Of a DNA stretch of 8,572 bases, positions 1 through 7,499 are shown piece after piece. The stretch is from UBA7960 sp964624065 (GTDB lineage: Bacteria > Bacteroidota > Bacteroidia > Bacteroidales > UBA7960). The position numbers were made by a program, and so were the translations under genes. The notes under the pieces are model-generated. The model was not told the origin of the DNA. It saw only the letters and a program-made list of their open reading frames with translations, and made no database searches. Numbering within the stretch: position 1 is the first letter of the stretch; each line of letters begins with the position of its first letter. Where the stretch lies: positions 1 through 8,572 of the forward strand of contig CAZUWF010000049.1 in the NCBI GenBank assembly GCA_964624065.1, in the 5' to 3' direction.

Positions 1-23
1 ACAAAGTTTAAACAAAATAAAAA

Positions 24-105
24 TAAATTTGTGCTAAATGCACAACAGGTTTAATTAATAATTTCTCCACACGTCTTTTTTCCTTGGCATTGTTTCATAA
101 ATTTG
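24..105 (+). promoter_or_regulatory. candidate purL promoter region (two TAAATTTG -7 motifs)
   Basis: Two identical TAAATTTG octamers lie upstream of purL, at 24-31 and 98-105. Each matches the Bacteroidota -7 consensus TAnnTTTG. The downstream copy would start transcription near 110-112, giving a leader of about 15 nt before the ATG at 127. Neither copy has a clean TTG at the expected -33 distance; upstream of the second there is only a T-rich run around 76-81. The match is by eye, and such AT-rich octamers also occur by chance, so confidence is moderate to low. Confidence 0.4.
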
Positions 106-126
106 CTTTTTAAAAGAAAATTGACC

Positions 127-2364
127 ATGGCCAATCTTTCCAACGAAGAAATTCCCAGCCTGGAGGTAGCAGTGGAGCTTGGATTGCTCCCTGAAGAATA
201 CCTCAAGATTTGTCAATACCTTGGGCGGAACCCAAACTACACCGAGTTAAGCGTGTACTCGGTAATGTGGTCGGAGCACTGCTCGTACAAGAATTCCATA
301 AGGTGGTTGAAAACGCTTCCGCGGAAGGGGCCAAACCTTCTTGCTGAAGCTGGAGATGAAAATGCCGGTTTGGTTGATCTTGGCGACGGGTTGGCTTGCG
401 CGTTCAAGATCGAGTCTCACAATCATCCGTCTGCGCTGGAGCCATACCAAGGTGCAGCAACCGGAGTTGGAGGAATTAACCGCGATATTTTTACTATGGG
501 AGCAAGGCCGGTAGCTCAACTAAACTCCCTCAGGTTTGGAAATCCCACCCTAGAACACACCAAATGGTTGCTCAAAGGGGTGGTAAAGGGAATAGGCGAT
601 TATGGAAATGCATTTGGAGTTCCGGTAGTGGCGGGAGAAGTTTTTTTTGATGAATGTTACAACAGCAATCCATTGGTCAATGCCATGTCGGTGGGCATAG
701 TTAAAATCGGAAATACTATGTCGGCAATTTCCGAAGGAGTTGGCAATCCTGTTTTTATTGTGGGTTCTTCAACAGGCAAGGATGGCATACATGGGGCCAC
801 GTTTGCTTCGGAAGATATTTCCGAAGCATCGGCCGACAAGATACCCTCGGTACAGGTCGGGGATCCGTTTCAGGAGAAACTATTGCTCGAGGCCACGTTG
901 GAGCTACAAAAAACCGGGGCGGTGGTTGGAATGCAAGATATGGGTGCTGCCGGAATAACTTGTTCTACGAGCGAAATGTCGGCCAAGGGAAAGCACGGAA
1001 TGATGGTTCACCTGGACAAGGTGCCCACCAGACAGGAGAATATGCGCCCGTTTGAAATACTCCTTAGCGAATCGCAAGAAAGGATGCTAGTGATTGCACA
1101 CAAGGGTAGAGAGGATGAAGTGAAAAGGGTTTTTGAAAAATGGGATCTAAATTGCGTCCAAATTGGTGAGGTTACCAGGGGTGAATTTCTTGAATATTAC
1201 ATGCACGGCAAGCTGGTGGCTAAGGTTCCTGCCGACTCCCTGGTACTTGGAGGTGGAGCCCCTGTTTACGAGAGGGATTACCAAGAGCCCGAATATTTTA
1301 GAGAAAAGGACAAGTTCAACATATCCGCAATAAAGGAGCCAAAGGATTGCTCTGAGGTGGCACGGTTCTTACTTTCACATCCAAATATTGCATCGAAGAA
1401 ATGGGTAATTGACCAGTACGATACAATGGTGGGTACCAAGAATATGAGCACCAATAATCCGTCGGACGCCGGAATCGTAAACCTCAAAGGTACCAACAAG
1501 GCCTTGGCTCTTACCGTGGATTGCAACTCGCGATACGTACATGCCGACCCGGAGCAAGGTTGCGCAATTGCAGTTTCAGAAGCCGCACGAAACATTGTTT
1601 GCAGTGGAGGTATCCCTTGGGCCATCACCAATTGTCTTAACTTCGGAAATCCTTACAATCCGGAGGTTTACTGGCAATTTGTTGGGGCAATAAAGGGTAT
1701 GGGTAAGGCGTGTGCCAAGCTTGAAACCCCTGTTACCGGCGGAAACGTCAGCTTTTACAATCAGGTAACATTCCAAGGCACCACCATTCCGGTGTTTCCA
1801 ACTCCAACCATTGGTATGCTGGGGCTTATTGAAGACAAGACCCACGTAACCGGGCTCGGCTTCAAACAGGAGGGAGATCTAATTTTCCTTGTCGGAAAGC
1901 CCCGCGATTGCATCAACAGCTCGGAATACCTTTACAGCTATCACAATTTCAGGCTTTCTCCTGCGCCATTTTTTGATTTGGATGAAGAATACACTTTGCA
2001 AAAAGCTATTACCAAAATCATAAGGGCAGGGATCATTCAATCGGCCCACGATGTGGCAGATGGCGGGCTTTTCGTTACACTTTTCGAATCGGCAAGGGTC
2101 AAGGGTTTGGGCTTTGAAATAGGCAGCGATCCGGCTTATCGCAAGGATGCATTTCTATTTGGCGAATCACAGAGCAGGGTGGTGGTTTCAATCAATCAAG
2201 GTAAGGAGGGAGAACTGGCCGGACTCCTATCCGGTCAGGGGGTGGATTTTTCGCTTTTGGGAGAGGTAAAAGGAAAAAAGGCCATCATTGATGGCCAGGA
2301 TTTCGGAACTATTACCGATCTAAACGTAACTTATGAAGAGGTTTTCCCTAGGATGATGGGATAG
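127..2364 (+). CDS. purL: phosphoribosylformylglycinamidine synthase subunit PurL (small type)
   Basis: This is the large subunit of FGAM synthase, which converts FGAR, glutamine and ATP to FGAM in step four of de novo purine synthesis in the cytoplasm. The predicted protein has 745 residues. Clear family motifs are WSEHCSYKNS near residues 48-57, ESHNHPSALEPYQGAATG near 95-112, QDMGAAGITCS at 270-280, TPVTGGNVSFYN at 534-545 and HDVADGGL at 641-648, in the order expected for the two tandem AIRS-type halves. The length and lack of a C-terminal glutaminase domain make it the small, Bacillus-like type, which works with separate PurS and PurQ; neither is in the window. The frame is open back to a TTG at 103, but that codon lies inside the best promoter motif, and MANLSNEE at 127 is a better start with an ATG. 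It converges on fabI. Family assignment is certain; the exact start is likely. Confidence 0.96.
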   Translation: MANLSNEEIPSLEVAVELGLLPEEYLKICQYLGRNPNYTELSVYSVMWSEHCSYKNSIRWLKTLPRKGPNLLAEAGDENAGLVDLGDGLACAFKIESHNHPSALEPYQGAATGVGGINRDIFTMGARPVAQLNSLRFGNPTLEHTKWLLKGVVKGIGDYGNAFGVPVVAGEVFFDECYNSNPLVNAMSVGIVKIGNTMSAISEGVGNPVFIVGSSTGKDGIHGATFASEDISEASADKIPSVQVGDPFQEKLLLEATLELQKTGAVVGMQDMGAAGITCSTSEMSAKGKHGMMVHLDKVPTRQENMRPFEILLSESQERMLVIAHKGREDEVKRVFEKWDLNCVQIGEVTRGEFLEYYMHGKLVAKVPADSLVLGGGAPVYERDYQEPEYFREKDKFNISAIKEPKDCSEVARFLLSHPNIASKKWVIDQYDTMVGTKNMSTNNPSDAGIVNLKGTNKALALTVDCNSRYVHADPEQGCAIAVSEAARNIVCSGGIPWAITNCLNFGNPYNPEVYWQFVGAIKGMGKACAKLETPVTGGNVSFYNQVTFQGTTIPVFPTPTIGMLGLIEDKTHVTGLGFKQEGDLIFLVGKPRDCINSSEYLYSYHNFRLSPAPFFDLDEEYTLQKAITKIIRAGIIQSAHDVADGGLFVTLFESARVKGLGFEIGSDPAYRKDAFLFGESQSRVVVSINQGKEGELAGLLSGQGVDFSLLGEVKGKKAIIDGQDFGTITDLNVTYEEVFPRMMG

Positions 2365-2457
2365 GGAGATTGGTGATCCTTGGTTGCCGGTTGTCATTTG
2401 TTTTCGAGACGAGGGTAACGACGCCTCATGAGTTCATTGCGAATCACCTAAAAGCCT
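2365..2457. other. convergent intergenic gap between purL and fabI
   Basis: This 93-nt gap lies between the stops of purL (+) and fabI (-). Only weak symmetry is visible: GGTGAT at 2372-2377 can pair with ATCACC at 2443-2448, there is a GAGG/CCTC pair inside, and CTCATGAG at about 2425-2432 is an 8-bp palindrome. None is followed by a T-run in either direction, so no convincing intrinsic terminator is called. Confidence 0.5.
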
Positions 2458-3330
2458 TTACTGCCTTTTTCCCTTTTTGAAGGCCTCAATGTCTCTAAGG
2501 GTTTCTTCGTATTTCTCGGCTGTAAAGAATTTCTCTATAAGCCTGTCGCTCATACCCATTGCTGAGTATCCCCCGTCGTGGAAGATGTTTTGCATTGTAA
2601 CCTTTCGAGTAAGGTCAGAAAACATAACCACGCAGAAGTCGGCGCAATCATCGCTGGTTGCGTTGCCCAGGGGCGACATATTTTCGGAAATCGTGTAGAA
2701 ACTCTTGAAGCTACCAACTCCGGTTCCGGCGGTAGTGATTGTAGGCGATTGGGAGATGGTGTTTACACGAACCTTGCGCTTAAGCCCGTAATCGTATCCA
2801 AAGCTCCTTGCAATTGACTCGAGCATTGCCTTTGCTTGCGCCATATCGCTGTATGATGAATAAGTTCGCTGGGCAGCATTGTAACTGAGGGCAACCACGC
2901 TGCCCCACTCATTGATGGCATCTTGTCTGAATGCAACCTGAAGCACCTTGTGCAATGATAGTGCCGACACATCGAGGGTCTTTACAAAATAGTTGTAATC
3001 GGCCTCGGGATACGGAATGTTTTTCCTGACGTTGGGCGACATACCCACCGAGTGCAGTATGAAGTCAATCTTGCCACCAAGCAACTTGACCGCCTCCTGA
3101 AAAAGGATCTCCAGTTCGTCAACCTGGGTGATATCGGCCGAAACTACCTCGGCACCAATTTTCTCGCCAAGTTTGAATATATCACCTTTGCGAAGGGCTA
3201 TCGGGGCATTTGACAAAACAATTTTTGCACCATTAGCATGTGCTTTCTCGGCAACCTTCCATGCAATGGATTGTTGGTCGAGAGCTCCAAAAATTAATCC
3301 CCGCTTTCCGCTTAGTAGTTGAAATGACAT
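2458..3330 (-). CDS. fabI: enoyl-[acyl-carrier-protein] reductase, FabI family
   Basis: This NADH-dependent reductase of the short-chain dehydrogenase superfamily would carry out the last reduction of each type II fatty-acid elongation cycle. The 290-residue protein opens with a FabI-type nucleotide-binding loop, GLIFGALDQQSIAWKVAE, rather than the classical GxxxGxG of other SDRs. The catalytic pattern Y-x9-Y-x6-K is intact at about Tyr150, Tyr160 and Lys167 (within LSYNAAQRTYSSYSDMAQAK). The segments HSVGMSPNVRK, RVNTISQSPT and HDGGYSAMGM match the Bacteroidales form of FabI as I recall it, which differs from E. coli FabI at the SQSPT stretch. The frame extends three codons further to a TTG at 3339, but the ATG at 3330 (MSFQLLSGKRG) fits the family start. 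It begins 12 nt after the recN stop, so the two are probably co-transcribed. Confidence 0.93.
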   Translation of the reverse strand: MSFQLLSGKRGLIFGALDQQSIAWKVAEKAHANGAKIVLSNAPIALRKGDIFKLGEKIGAEVVSADITQVDELEILFQEAVKLLGGKIDFILHSVGMSPNVRKNIPYPEADYNYFVKTLDVSALSLHKVLQVAFRQDAINEWGSVVALSYNAAQRTYSSYSDMAQAKAMLESIARSFGYDYGLKRKVRVNTISQSPTITTAGTGVGSFKSFYTISENMSPLGNATSDDCADFCVVMFSDLTRKVTMQNIFHDGGYSAMGMSDRLIEKFFTAEKYEETLRDIEAFKKGKRQ

Positions 3331-3342
3331 AATGTTCAAAAT

Positions 3343-4998
3343 TTAATGGTTAATCAATTCGCGGGCCGAAGTTAGCATAGCAGGGGTGGGGTTCTTGCCC
3401 CCAAGCATTTGGGCTATTTCTTCAACACGCTCGTTTTCCTTCACTTCTATTATTGTGGTTGTGGTCTTGCTATGATCAATATTTTTGCGAACCACCAAGT
3501 GTTGCTTGCCCCTTGATGCTATTTGAGGTAGGTGGGTAATGGCAATTACTTGCATGGTGTTTGCTATTGACTCCAGAATATCGGCAACCCTGTTGGCAGT
3601 TTCGCCAGATACCCCGGTGTCTATTTCGTCAAAAATTATTGTGGGCAAGAGGCTCCGCTGGGATATGATGGATTTAATTGCAAGCATTAACCTGGAAATT
3701 TCACCTCCCGAGGCAATTTTTGAAACTTCGCGCGGTTCTCCATCCACATTGGCAGAAAATAGAAACTCTACAATATCAAACCCGTTTGGGGTCAGTTGAT
3801 CACCTTGTTCTACGCCAACCCTGAACTTGGCACCTGGCATAGCTAACTTTTTCAACAAATCACAAATGCTTTCGTCAATAAGGCGGCTACCTGCCAACCT
3901 TGCATTGCTAATTTCGTTGGCCAATTCGATTAAACCCTTTTCATTTCGTGATATTTCTTCTTGGAGCATAGCAATTTTTTCACCGAAAGAGTCAATTCCA
4001 GCAATTCGAGTTTTAATGGCATCTCTCAATTCCTCCAGTTCGCCAACTTGTTTAAGGCCATGCTTCACCAACAGTTTGTTTACCAAGTCAACCTTCGCTT
4101 GCAATTCGACCATAAGTTGAGGATCTGCAACAACCTTTTCTAATTTGCGTTCGATATCACCACAAAGGTCCTTGGTCTCAATAAAAATGCTTTCTATTCT
4201 AGAGTACAAAATTTTATAGTCATCAGAATACATCGACAAAGGTTTGAGGAGGCTCGAAACATCTTTGAGGCCAGACGAAATGCTCGCCTCCGAATTTACA
4301 AGCAGGAATGCCGATTTTTCGAGAGATAGTTTAATCTCCTCTGCATTTTGAAGTATCTCCAAATTGTTTTGAACCTCTGCGAAGTCCTTGCTGTCGAGCC
4401 TTGCCATTTCGAGTTCGCGGTGCTGAAACTGGTAGTAGTCCAAATCCGATTTCATTTTTCTCTCTTCATCCTCAAGGATCATCAACTCCCTTTTTAAGGA
4501 TGATGTTTGCCTAAAAGATTCCCTAAAATTTGTAACCTTTTCGAGAGTGCCCGAAAAACCATCAACCACATCAAATTGAAAAGACGAGGTGCCAATCAAA
4601 AGGTTGTTATGTTGCGAGTGAATGTTTATCAACTTGCCGGCAACTTCCTTCATTACTTCAAGTGATACTGGCGTATCATTTATGAAAGCCCTTGATCTTC
4701 CGTTGGGTGAAATTTCACGCCTGAAGGTGGCCAAGTTGCCAAAATCTAGGAGGTGTTTTTCAAAAAGTGCTTCAATACCCTGATAATCGGTATTGAAATG
4801 CCCTTCAACAATACACCTCCTATCAATATCTAAGAGCACTCCCGTATCGGCCCTGCTACCCAAGATCAGCGCAAGAGCACCAAGTATGATTGATTTTCCT
4901 GCGCCTGTTTCACCGGTAATTACGGTAAAGCCTTTCTCGAAAGTTATTTCGAGTTTGTTTATCAAGGCATAGTTTTCAACCAGAAGGTACTTAATCAT
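3343..4998 (-). CDS. recN: DNA repair protein RecN (SMC-like ATPase)
   Basis: RecN is an SMC-family ATPase recruited to double-strand breaks during recombinational repair. The 551-residue protein has the full architecture: Walker A GETGAGKS at 29-36, a QHNN-containing segment of the N-terminal ATPase lobe near 130, a central heptad-rich coiled-coil region from roughly 150 to 380, the ABC signature SGGEISR at 430-436, Walker B TIIFDEID at about 453-460 followed by the SGETA D-loop, and a switch histidine in THLPQIAS at about 489. Length is normal for the family. The start is an ATG with the expected MIKYLLVENYALI opening. fabI follows after 12 nt, and the DUF4835/PorD-like gene lies 127 nt upstream. 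A promoter candidate sits directly before the ATG. Confidence 0.97.
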   Translation of the reverse strand: MIKYLLVENYALINKLEITFEKGFTVITGETGAGKSIILGALALILGSRADTGVLLDIDRRCIVEGHFNTDYQGIEALFEKHLLDFGNLATFRREISPNGRSRAFINDTPVSLEVMKEVAGKLINIHSQHNNLLIGTSSFQFDVVDGFSGTLEKVTNFRESFRQTSSLKRELMILEDEERKMKSDLDYYQFQHRELEMARLDSKDFAEVQNNLEILQNAEEIKLSLEKSAFLLVNSEASISSGLKDVSSLLKPLSMYSDDYKILYSRIESIFIETKDLCGDIERKLEKVVADPQLMVELQAKVDLVNKLLVKHGLKQVGELEELRDAIKTRIAGIDSFGEKIAMLQEEISRNEKGLIELANEISNARLAGSRLIDESICDLLKKLAMPGAKFRVGVEQGDQLTPNGFDIVEFLFSANVDGEPREVSKIASGGEISRLMLAIKSIISQRSLLPTIIFDEIDTGVSGETANRVADILESIANTMQVIAITHLPQIASRGKQHLVVRKNIDHSKTTTTIIEVKENERVEEIAQMLGGKNPTPAMLTSARELINH

Positions 4999-5011
4999 TG
5001 GGGTTTTTAGG

Positions 5012-5043
5012 CAAAATTATAACCTTCAATTGAATTTTAACAA
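5012..5043 (-). promoter_or_regulatory. candidate recN-fabI promoter
   Basis: On the minus strand TTG (5043-5041) is followed after 21 nt by TAATTTTG (5019-5012), a full match to the Bacteroidota TAnnTTTG -7 element at acceptable spacing. Transcription would start near 5006, only about 8 nt before the recN ATG at 4998, so the mRNA would have a very short leader. The 127-nt gap also contains a 10-bp palindrome TTCAATTGAA at 5025-5034, inside the spacer, of unknown meaning. Recognised by eye only. Confidence 0.5.
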
Positions 5044-5125
5044 GTTTTGGTTGCAAAAGTTCAAGGGGGAGGATGGATTTGAGATTGCATCGAATGAATA
5101 TGGAAAAGCCCACAATTGGACTATT

Positions 5126-6028
5126 CTACTGCGATATTCGGCGATATCTGGATACATTGGAAGGGTCAATTTCGGAAAGCATGTTTACAACCCTTGCCTT
5201 GTCAGGTGGCGATGCTTGTGAGAGTAGATTTACAATTTCGTCGCTCTTGGCGCTCATCAATAGCTGGAGCAAGAAGGAGCCTGGTCGGTTTCGCTGAGCC
5301 CTATGCAAAAGTTCAATTGCACTTATCACCTCGGTCCTGGCGGCCTCCAAATTTTCGACCAGCCTATCAAAACCCAACCTGTGGTAGGTGTACAATGCCT
5401 GCCTTATGGGTCTGTACGATGGGTTGAAAATGTTTTCGATAAGCCAGTACCTATTTCTTTGCCCTTCGTGTGATCGCCAGCCTGGATCGGGGGCTCCTTG
5501 CGCCAAGTTTACTATGTTTTGGGCCTTTTCAAAATAGGGAGTTCCTCCCATTGGGGCAAACGAATCAAAGTCTAAACCAAGGATAAAGTAAATGTAAAAT
5601 GCCACGTGTGAGGCCAGATTTGGAGAATAGGTGTTGTCGGTATAGTCAATTGGCTGGTTTTGAATATACCTGAACTTAACATCGCGGTCTTGGTGGTTGA
5701 GCAAGGGTGCGTGGTAGGATGCATTAAACACTGGTCGGCGAGATTGAACTTGCAAAGTACCAGAAAATTCATCACCATTTCTTGCGGTAACGGTTATCGA
5801 AATAGTGGCTTCAATGCGTTCTTGCTGTTGAAACTCGTAGCCGGTCCAACTTCGTTGGTTCACAAATTCGCGAAGCTCTTCGGTTAGGGTTTCCAAAACA
5901 GCTCTGTCAACCTCAGATAATGCAGGGGCATTGACCGAAATCTGACAATTTAGCTCTTGGGCTTCTAAAACCGATAAACGTAAGACCAGCAAGGCCGAAA
6001 TTATGGCAACGGAAAGGAATTTTTTCAA
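5126..6028 (-). CDS. porD: DUF4835 family secreted protein (PorD-like)
   Basis: This 300-residue exported protein belongs to the DUF4835 family of Bacteroidota, which I recall is now named after the type IX secretion protein PorD; the name is from memory and the molecular role is poorly defined. Residues 1-23 form a signal peptide (MKKFL then a hydrophobic run) with likely cleavage before Gln24; Arg17 interrupts the hydrophobic core. Cys28 is not in a lipobox, so a lipoprotein is unlikely. Family-typical stretches are AQELNC, LREFVNQRSWT, QQERIEATI, the GLDFDSFAPMGGTPYFEKAQ block at 151-170 and DPGW at 181-184. The start is TTG: an in-frame stop lies upstream, no ATG occurs between it and the TTG, and the signal peptide begins exactly there. 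Whether this organism has type IX secretion cannot be judged from the window. Confidence 0.85.
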   Translation of the reverse strand: MKKFLSVAIISALLVLRLSVLEAQELNCQISVNAPALSEVDRAVLETLTEELREFVNQRSWTGYEFQQQERIEATISITVTARNGDEFSGTLQVQSRRPVFNASYHAPLLNHQDRDVKFRYIQNQPIDYTDNTYSPNLASHVAFYIYFILGLDFDSFAPMGGTPYFEKAQNIVNLAQGAPDPGWRSHEGQRNRYWLIENIFNPSYRPIRQALYTYHRLGFDRLVENLEAARTEVISAIELLHRAQRNRPGSFLLQLLMSAKSDEIVNLLSQASPPDKARVVNMLSEIDPSNVSRYRRISQ

Positions 6029-6120
6029 AGCTGTAGTTTTAAAAAGGATAGGTGAATGAAAAACGAAAACCTACATCTTTTAGTGTTCCAACCCCAAAAA
6101 ACTGGAAGTTAATAAAAACC
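6029..6120 (-). other. gap where coaBC is usually found
   Basis: This 92-nt spacer separates the omega stop from the DUF4835/PorD-like start. I see no TAnnTTTG element and no hairpin with a T-run on the minus strand, so it looks like an untranslated spacer of one operon. In many Bacteroidota a coaBC (dfp) gene lies at this point, as I recall; there is no remnant of it here. Confidence 0.45.
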
Positions 6121-6447
6121 CTACTTACCTTCTACCTCAGGAACACGGTGGTAAACCTTGCCGTCCAAAAATTCCTTAATGGCTAAAAGGGTGGGCTTGG
6201 GAAGTTGCTCGTAAAACCTGGCTATTTCGATCTGCTCGCGGTTCTCGAAAATCTCTTCTAGGTTGTCAGTTGAAGAGGAAAACTCATCGAGCTTGTCGTT
6301 CAACTCCTCCTTAAGGGCTATGGCAATTTGGTTTGACCTCTTGGAAAGGATCGATACTGTTTGGTAAATATTTTTGGTTTCAAGGTCAAACTCCCGCAAA
6401 TCGCGTGTAACCGTTGTTGGGTCGGCATTCAACTTTTTGTAATCCAT
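6121..6447 (-). CDS. rpoZ: DNA-directed RNA polymerase subunit omega (Bacteroidota type)
   Basis: Omega (RpoZ/Rpb6 family) is the small accessory subunit that helps assemble RNA polymerase around beta-prime. The 108-residue protein matches the distinctive Bacteroidota form: MDYKKLNADPTTVTRDL at the N terminus, an Rpb6-like helix NIYQTVSILSKRSNQIA at about 27-43, and a conserved C-terminal half with DNLEEIFENREQIEIARFYE (61-80) and QLPKPTLLAIKEFLDGK (81-97). The frame also opens at a TTG at 6459, but the ATG at 6447 gives the conserved MDYKK start. It begins 13 nt after the bamD stop, so it is translated from the same mRNA. Confidence 0.9.
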   Translation of the reverse strand: MDYKKLNADPTTVTRDLREFDLETKNIYQTVSILSKRSNQIAIALKEELNDKLDEFSSSTDNLEEIFENREQIEIARFYEQLPKPTLLAIKEFLDGKVYHRVPEVEGK

Positions 6448-6460
6448 ATTGTTGTGCAAA

Positions 6461-7273
6461 TTAATTTAATACTTCTAATTGACTTTTGGCGCTGTTGTAA
6501 AGGCGCTCCGATCGTGCCAGGTATTTGGATTGGGGAAAGTTCTTGACAAGCTCCTTGTGGGCCGTAACCACTTTATTGAACCTCTCGACTTGCCTTTCTC
6601 TTATGCTTTGGCTGGCAAATTCATAATTTGCGCTTACAATATTGAAATATGCATCCTCGAGAAATACCGAGTCGGGGTAATCGATTATCAAGTTGTTGAA
6701 GGTTGTAATGGCACCAAGGTAGTCGCCAATGTTGAGGTACAGCAACCCTTGGTCATAAATTTTCCTTTCGAGCTTAACCCTTAGTTCATCAATGAGTTTG
6801 TTTGCCTCGGCAACCCTGGAGCTGCCCGGGTAGCGGTTTGCAAAAACTTGAAACTCCTTTATGGCATCGCGGGTGGCCTGCTGATCCAGTGTTGTGCGGG
6901 GTGAGTCCAGATACTTGGTGTAAGCAGCCAAGAACAAAAATTCCTCGGAGTGTTTGCTCATCGGAAAGGCGTTGGCAAAGGACTTGAAATAGTGGCTTGC
7001 CATGGTGTTATCGCCAATCTTGTAGTGAGCCATGGCGTAGTAGTAGTTGATGGATTCCGCTTCGCGAGTACCCCTGAAAGAGGGTATTACATCGGTGAGC
7101 AGGGTTATGGTCCTTGAATACATGGCCGCATCGTAATATTCGATAGCCTTTTTTAACTTGAAATTGGGGTCAGGATTTTTAAGGATTTTTTGGTACTCGC
7201 CACAAGAGGCAAAAGCAAACAAAACTGCAAGTATTGCCAGTATATTTGAGGAGTTTTTTACGGTTTTAGTCAT
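6461..7273 (-). CDS. bamD: outer membrane protein assembly factor BamD (lipoprotein)
   Basis: BamD is the essential lipoprotein partner of BamA in the complex that inserts beta-barrel proteins into the outer membrane. The 270-residue protein has a lipoprotein signal: a charged N region (MTKTVK), a hydrophobic stretch from about 11 to 22, and the lipobox FASC with acylated Cys24, followed by GEYQKILKNPDP. The rest is alpha-helical TPR-like repeats, with typical pieces KKAIEYYDAAMYSRTITLL (41-59), YYYAMAHYKIGDNTMASHYF (77-96), AIKEFQVFANRYPGS (137-151), NIGDYLGAITTFNNLIIDYP (181-200) and LVKNFPQSKYL (242-252). The ATG at 7273 is the natural start. It is the first gene of the minus-strand cluster and diverges from the cas9 locus. 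Confidence 0.93.
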   Translation of the reverse strand: MTKTVKNSSNILAILAVLFAFASCGEYQKILKNPDPNFKLKKAIEYYDAAMYSRTITLLTDVIPSFRGTREAESINYYYAMAHYKIGDNTMASHYFKSFANAFPMSKHSEEFLFLAAYTKYLDSPRTTLDQQATRDAIKEFQVFANRYPGSSRVAEANKLIDELRVKLERKIYDQGLLYLNIGDYLGAITTFNNLIIDYPDSVFLEDAYFNIVSANYEFASQSIRERQVERFNKVVTAHKELVKNFPQSKYLARSERLYNSAKSQLEVLN

Positions 7274-7334
7274 TTATCTTGCCTGTATTATTCTATTTGT
7301 AGGGCAAAGTACGCCATTTTGCTAAAATAATTTG

Positions 7335-7342
7335 CAAAAGTA
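7335..7342 (-). promoter_or_regulatory. candidate bamD operon -7 element
   Basis: TACTTTTG on the minus strand matches TAnnTTTG fully and is followed by CAAA, as often in this phylum. Transcription would start near 7328-7330, giving a leader of about 55 nt before bamD. The -33 region at the right distance is only T-rich (near 7362-7368), with no TTG. A shorter variant, TACTTTG at 7311-7305, lies closer to the gene with TTTG 23 nt upstream, so the true start could be either. Confidence 0.4.
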
Positions 7343-7420
7343 ACAAAATTTAACGTATGGCCGGGAAATCTATTCAAAAATTGCAAAATAACCCGGATGA
7401 ATATTTGCAAAAGGAAAAAA

Positions 7421-7452
7421 TTTGATAAAAAAAGGGTTAGGGCTTGCATTTG
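7421..7452 (+). promoter_or_regulatory. possible cas9 promoter
   Basis: TTTG at 7421-7424 is followed after 20 nt by TGCATTTG at 7445-7452, a seven-of-eight match to TAnnTTTG at good spacing. Transcription would start near 7458 and give cas9 a leader of about 155 nt that spans the whole tracrRNA gene in antisense. I found no better plus-strand match nearer to the ATG, but a non-canonical closer promoter is possible. Confidence 0.35.
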
Positions 7453-7499
7453 AGCAAAATAGCTTATTTTAGCAAAAGAAAACCTCTCATTTAAATAAA

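Larger units (their letters stand above)
7317..7477. repeat. 14-bp perfect inverted repeat, arms 7317-7330 and 7464-7477
   Basis: TTTTGCTAAAATAA at 7317-7330 is the exact reverse complement of TTATTTTAGCAAAA at 7464-7477, with 133 nt between. The match does not extend further on either side. The AGCAAAA core occurs once more in direct orientation at 7453-7459. The left arm lies in the bamD leader and the right arm just after the candidate cas9 promoter. Function is unknown. Confidence 0.6.

Noticed and set aside
103..126. Extended purL start at TTG 103 (MLFKRKLT extension)
   Set aside because: The TTG is part of the TAAATTTG promoter motif and the extension has no family similarity; the ATG at 127 is better.
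1278..1631. 117-residue open frame antisense to purL
   Set aside because: It lies wholly inside the strongly conserved purL coding sequence in another frame and has no recognisable motifs.
2365..2457. Bidirectional terminator between purL and fabI
   Set aside because: Only short stems (GGTGAT/ATCACC, GAGG/CCTC) without a T-run were found, which is not enough to call a terminator.
5030..5427. Several plus-strand open frames of 63-103 residues over the DUF4835/recN gap
   Set aside because: They overlap each other and the 3' end of the DUF4835/PorD-like gene in antisense; they have no motif and no promoter of note.
7361..7396. CCGGG/CCCGG hairpin in the bamD-cas9 gap
   Set aside because: The stem is only 5 bp with a 26-nt loop and no U-tract; it is likely chance.
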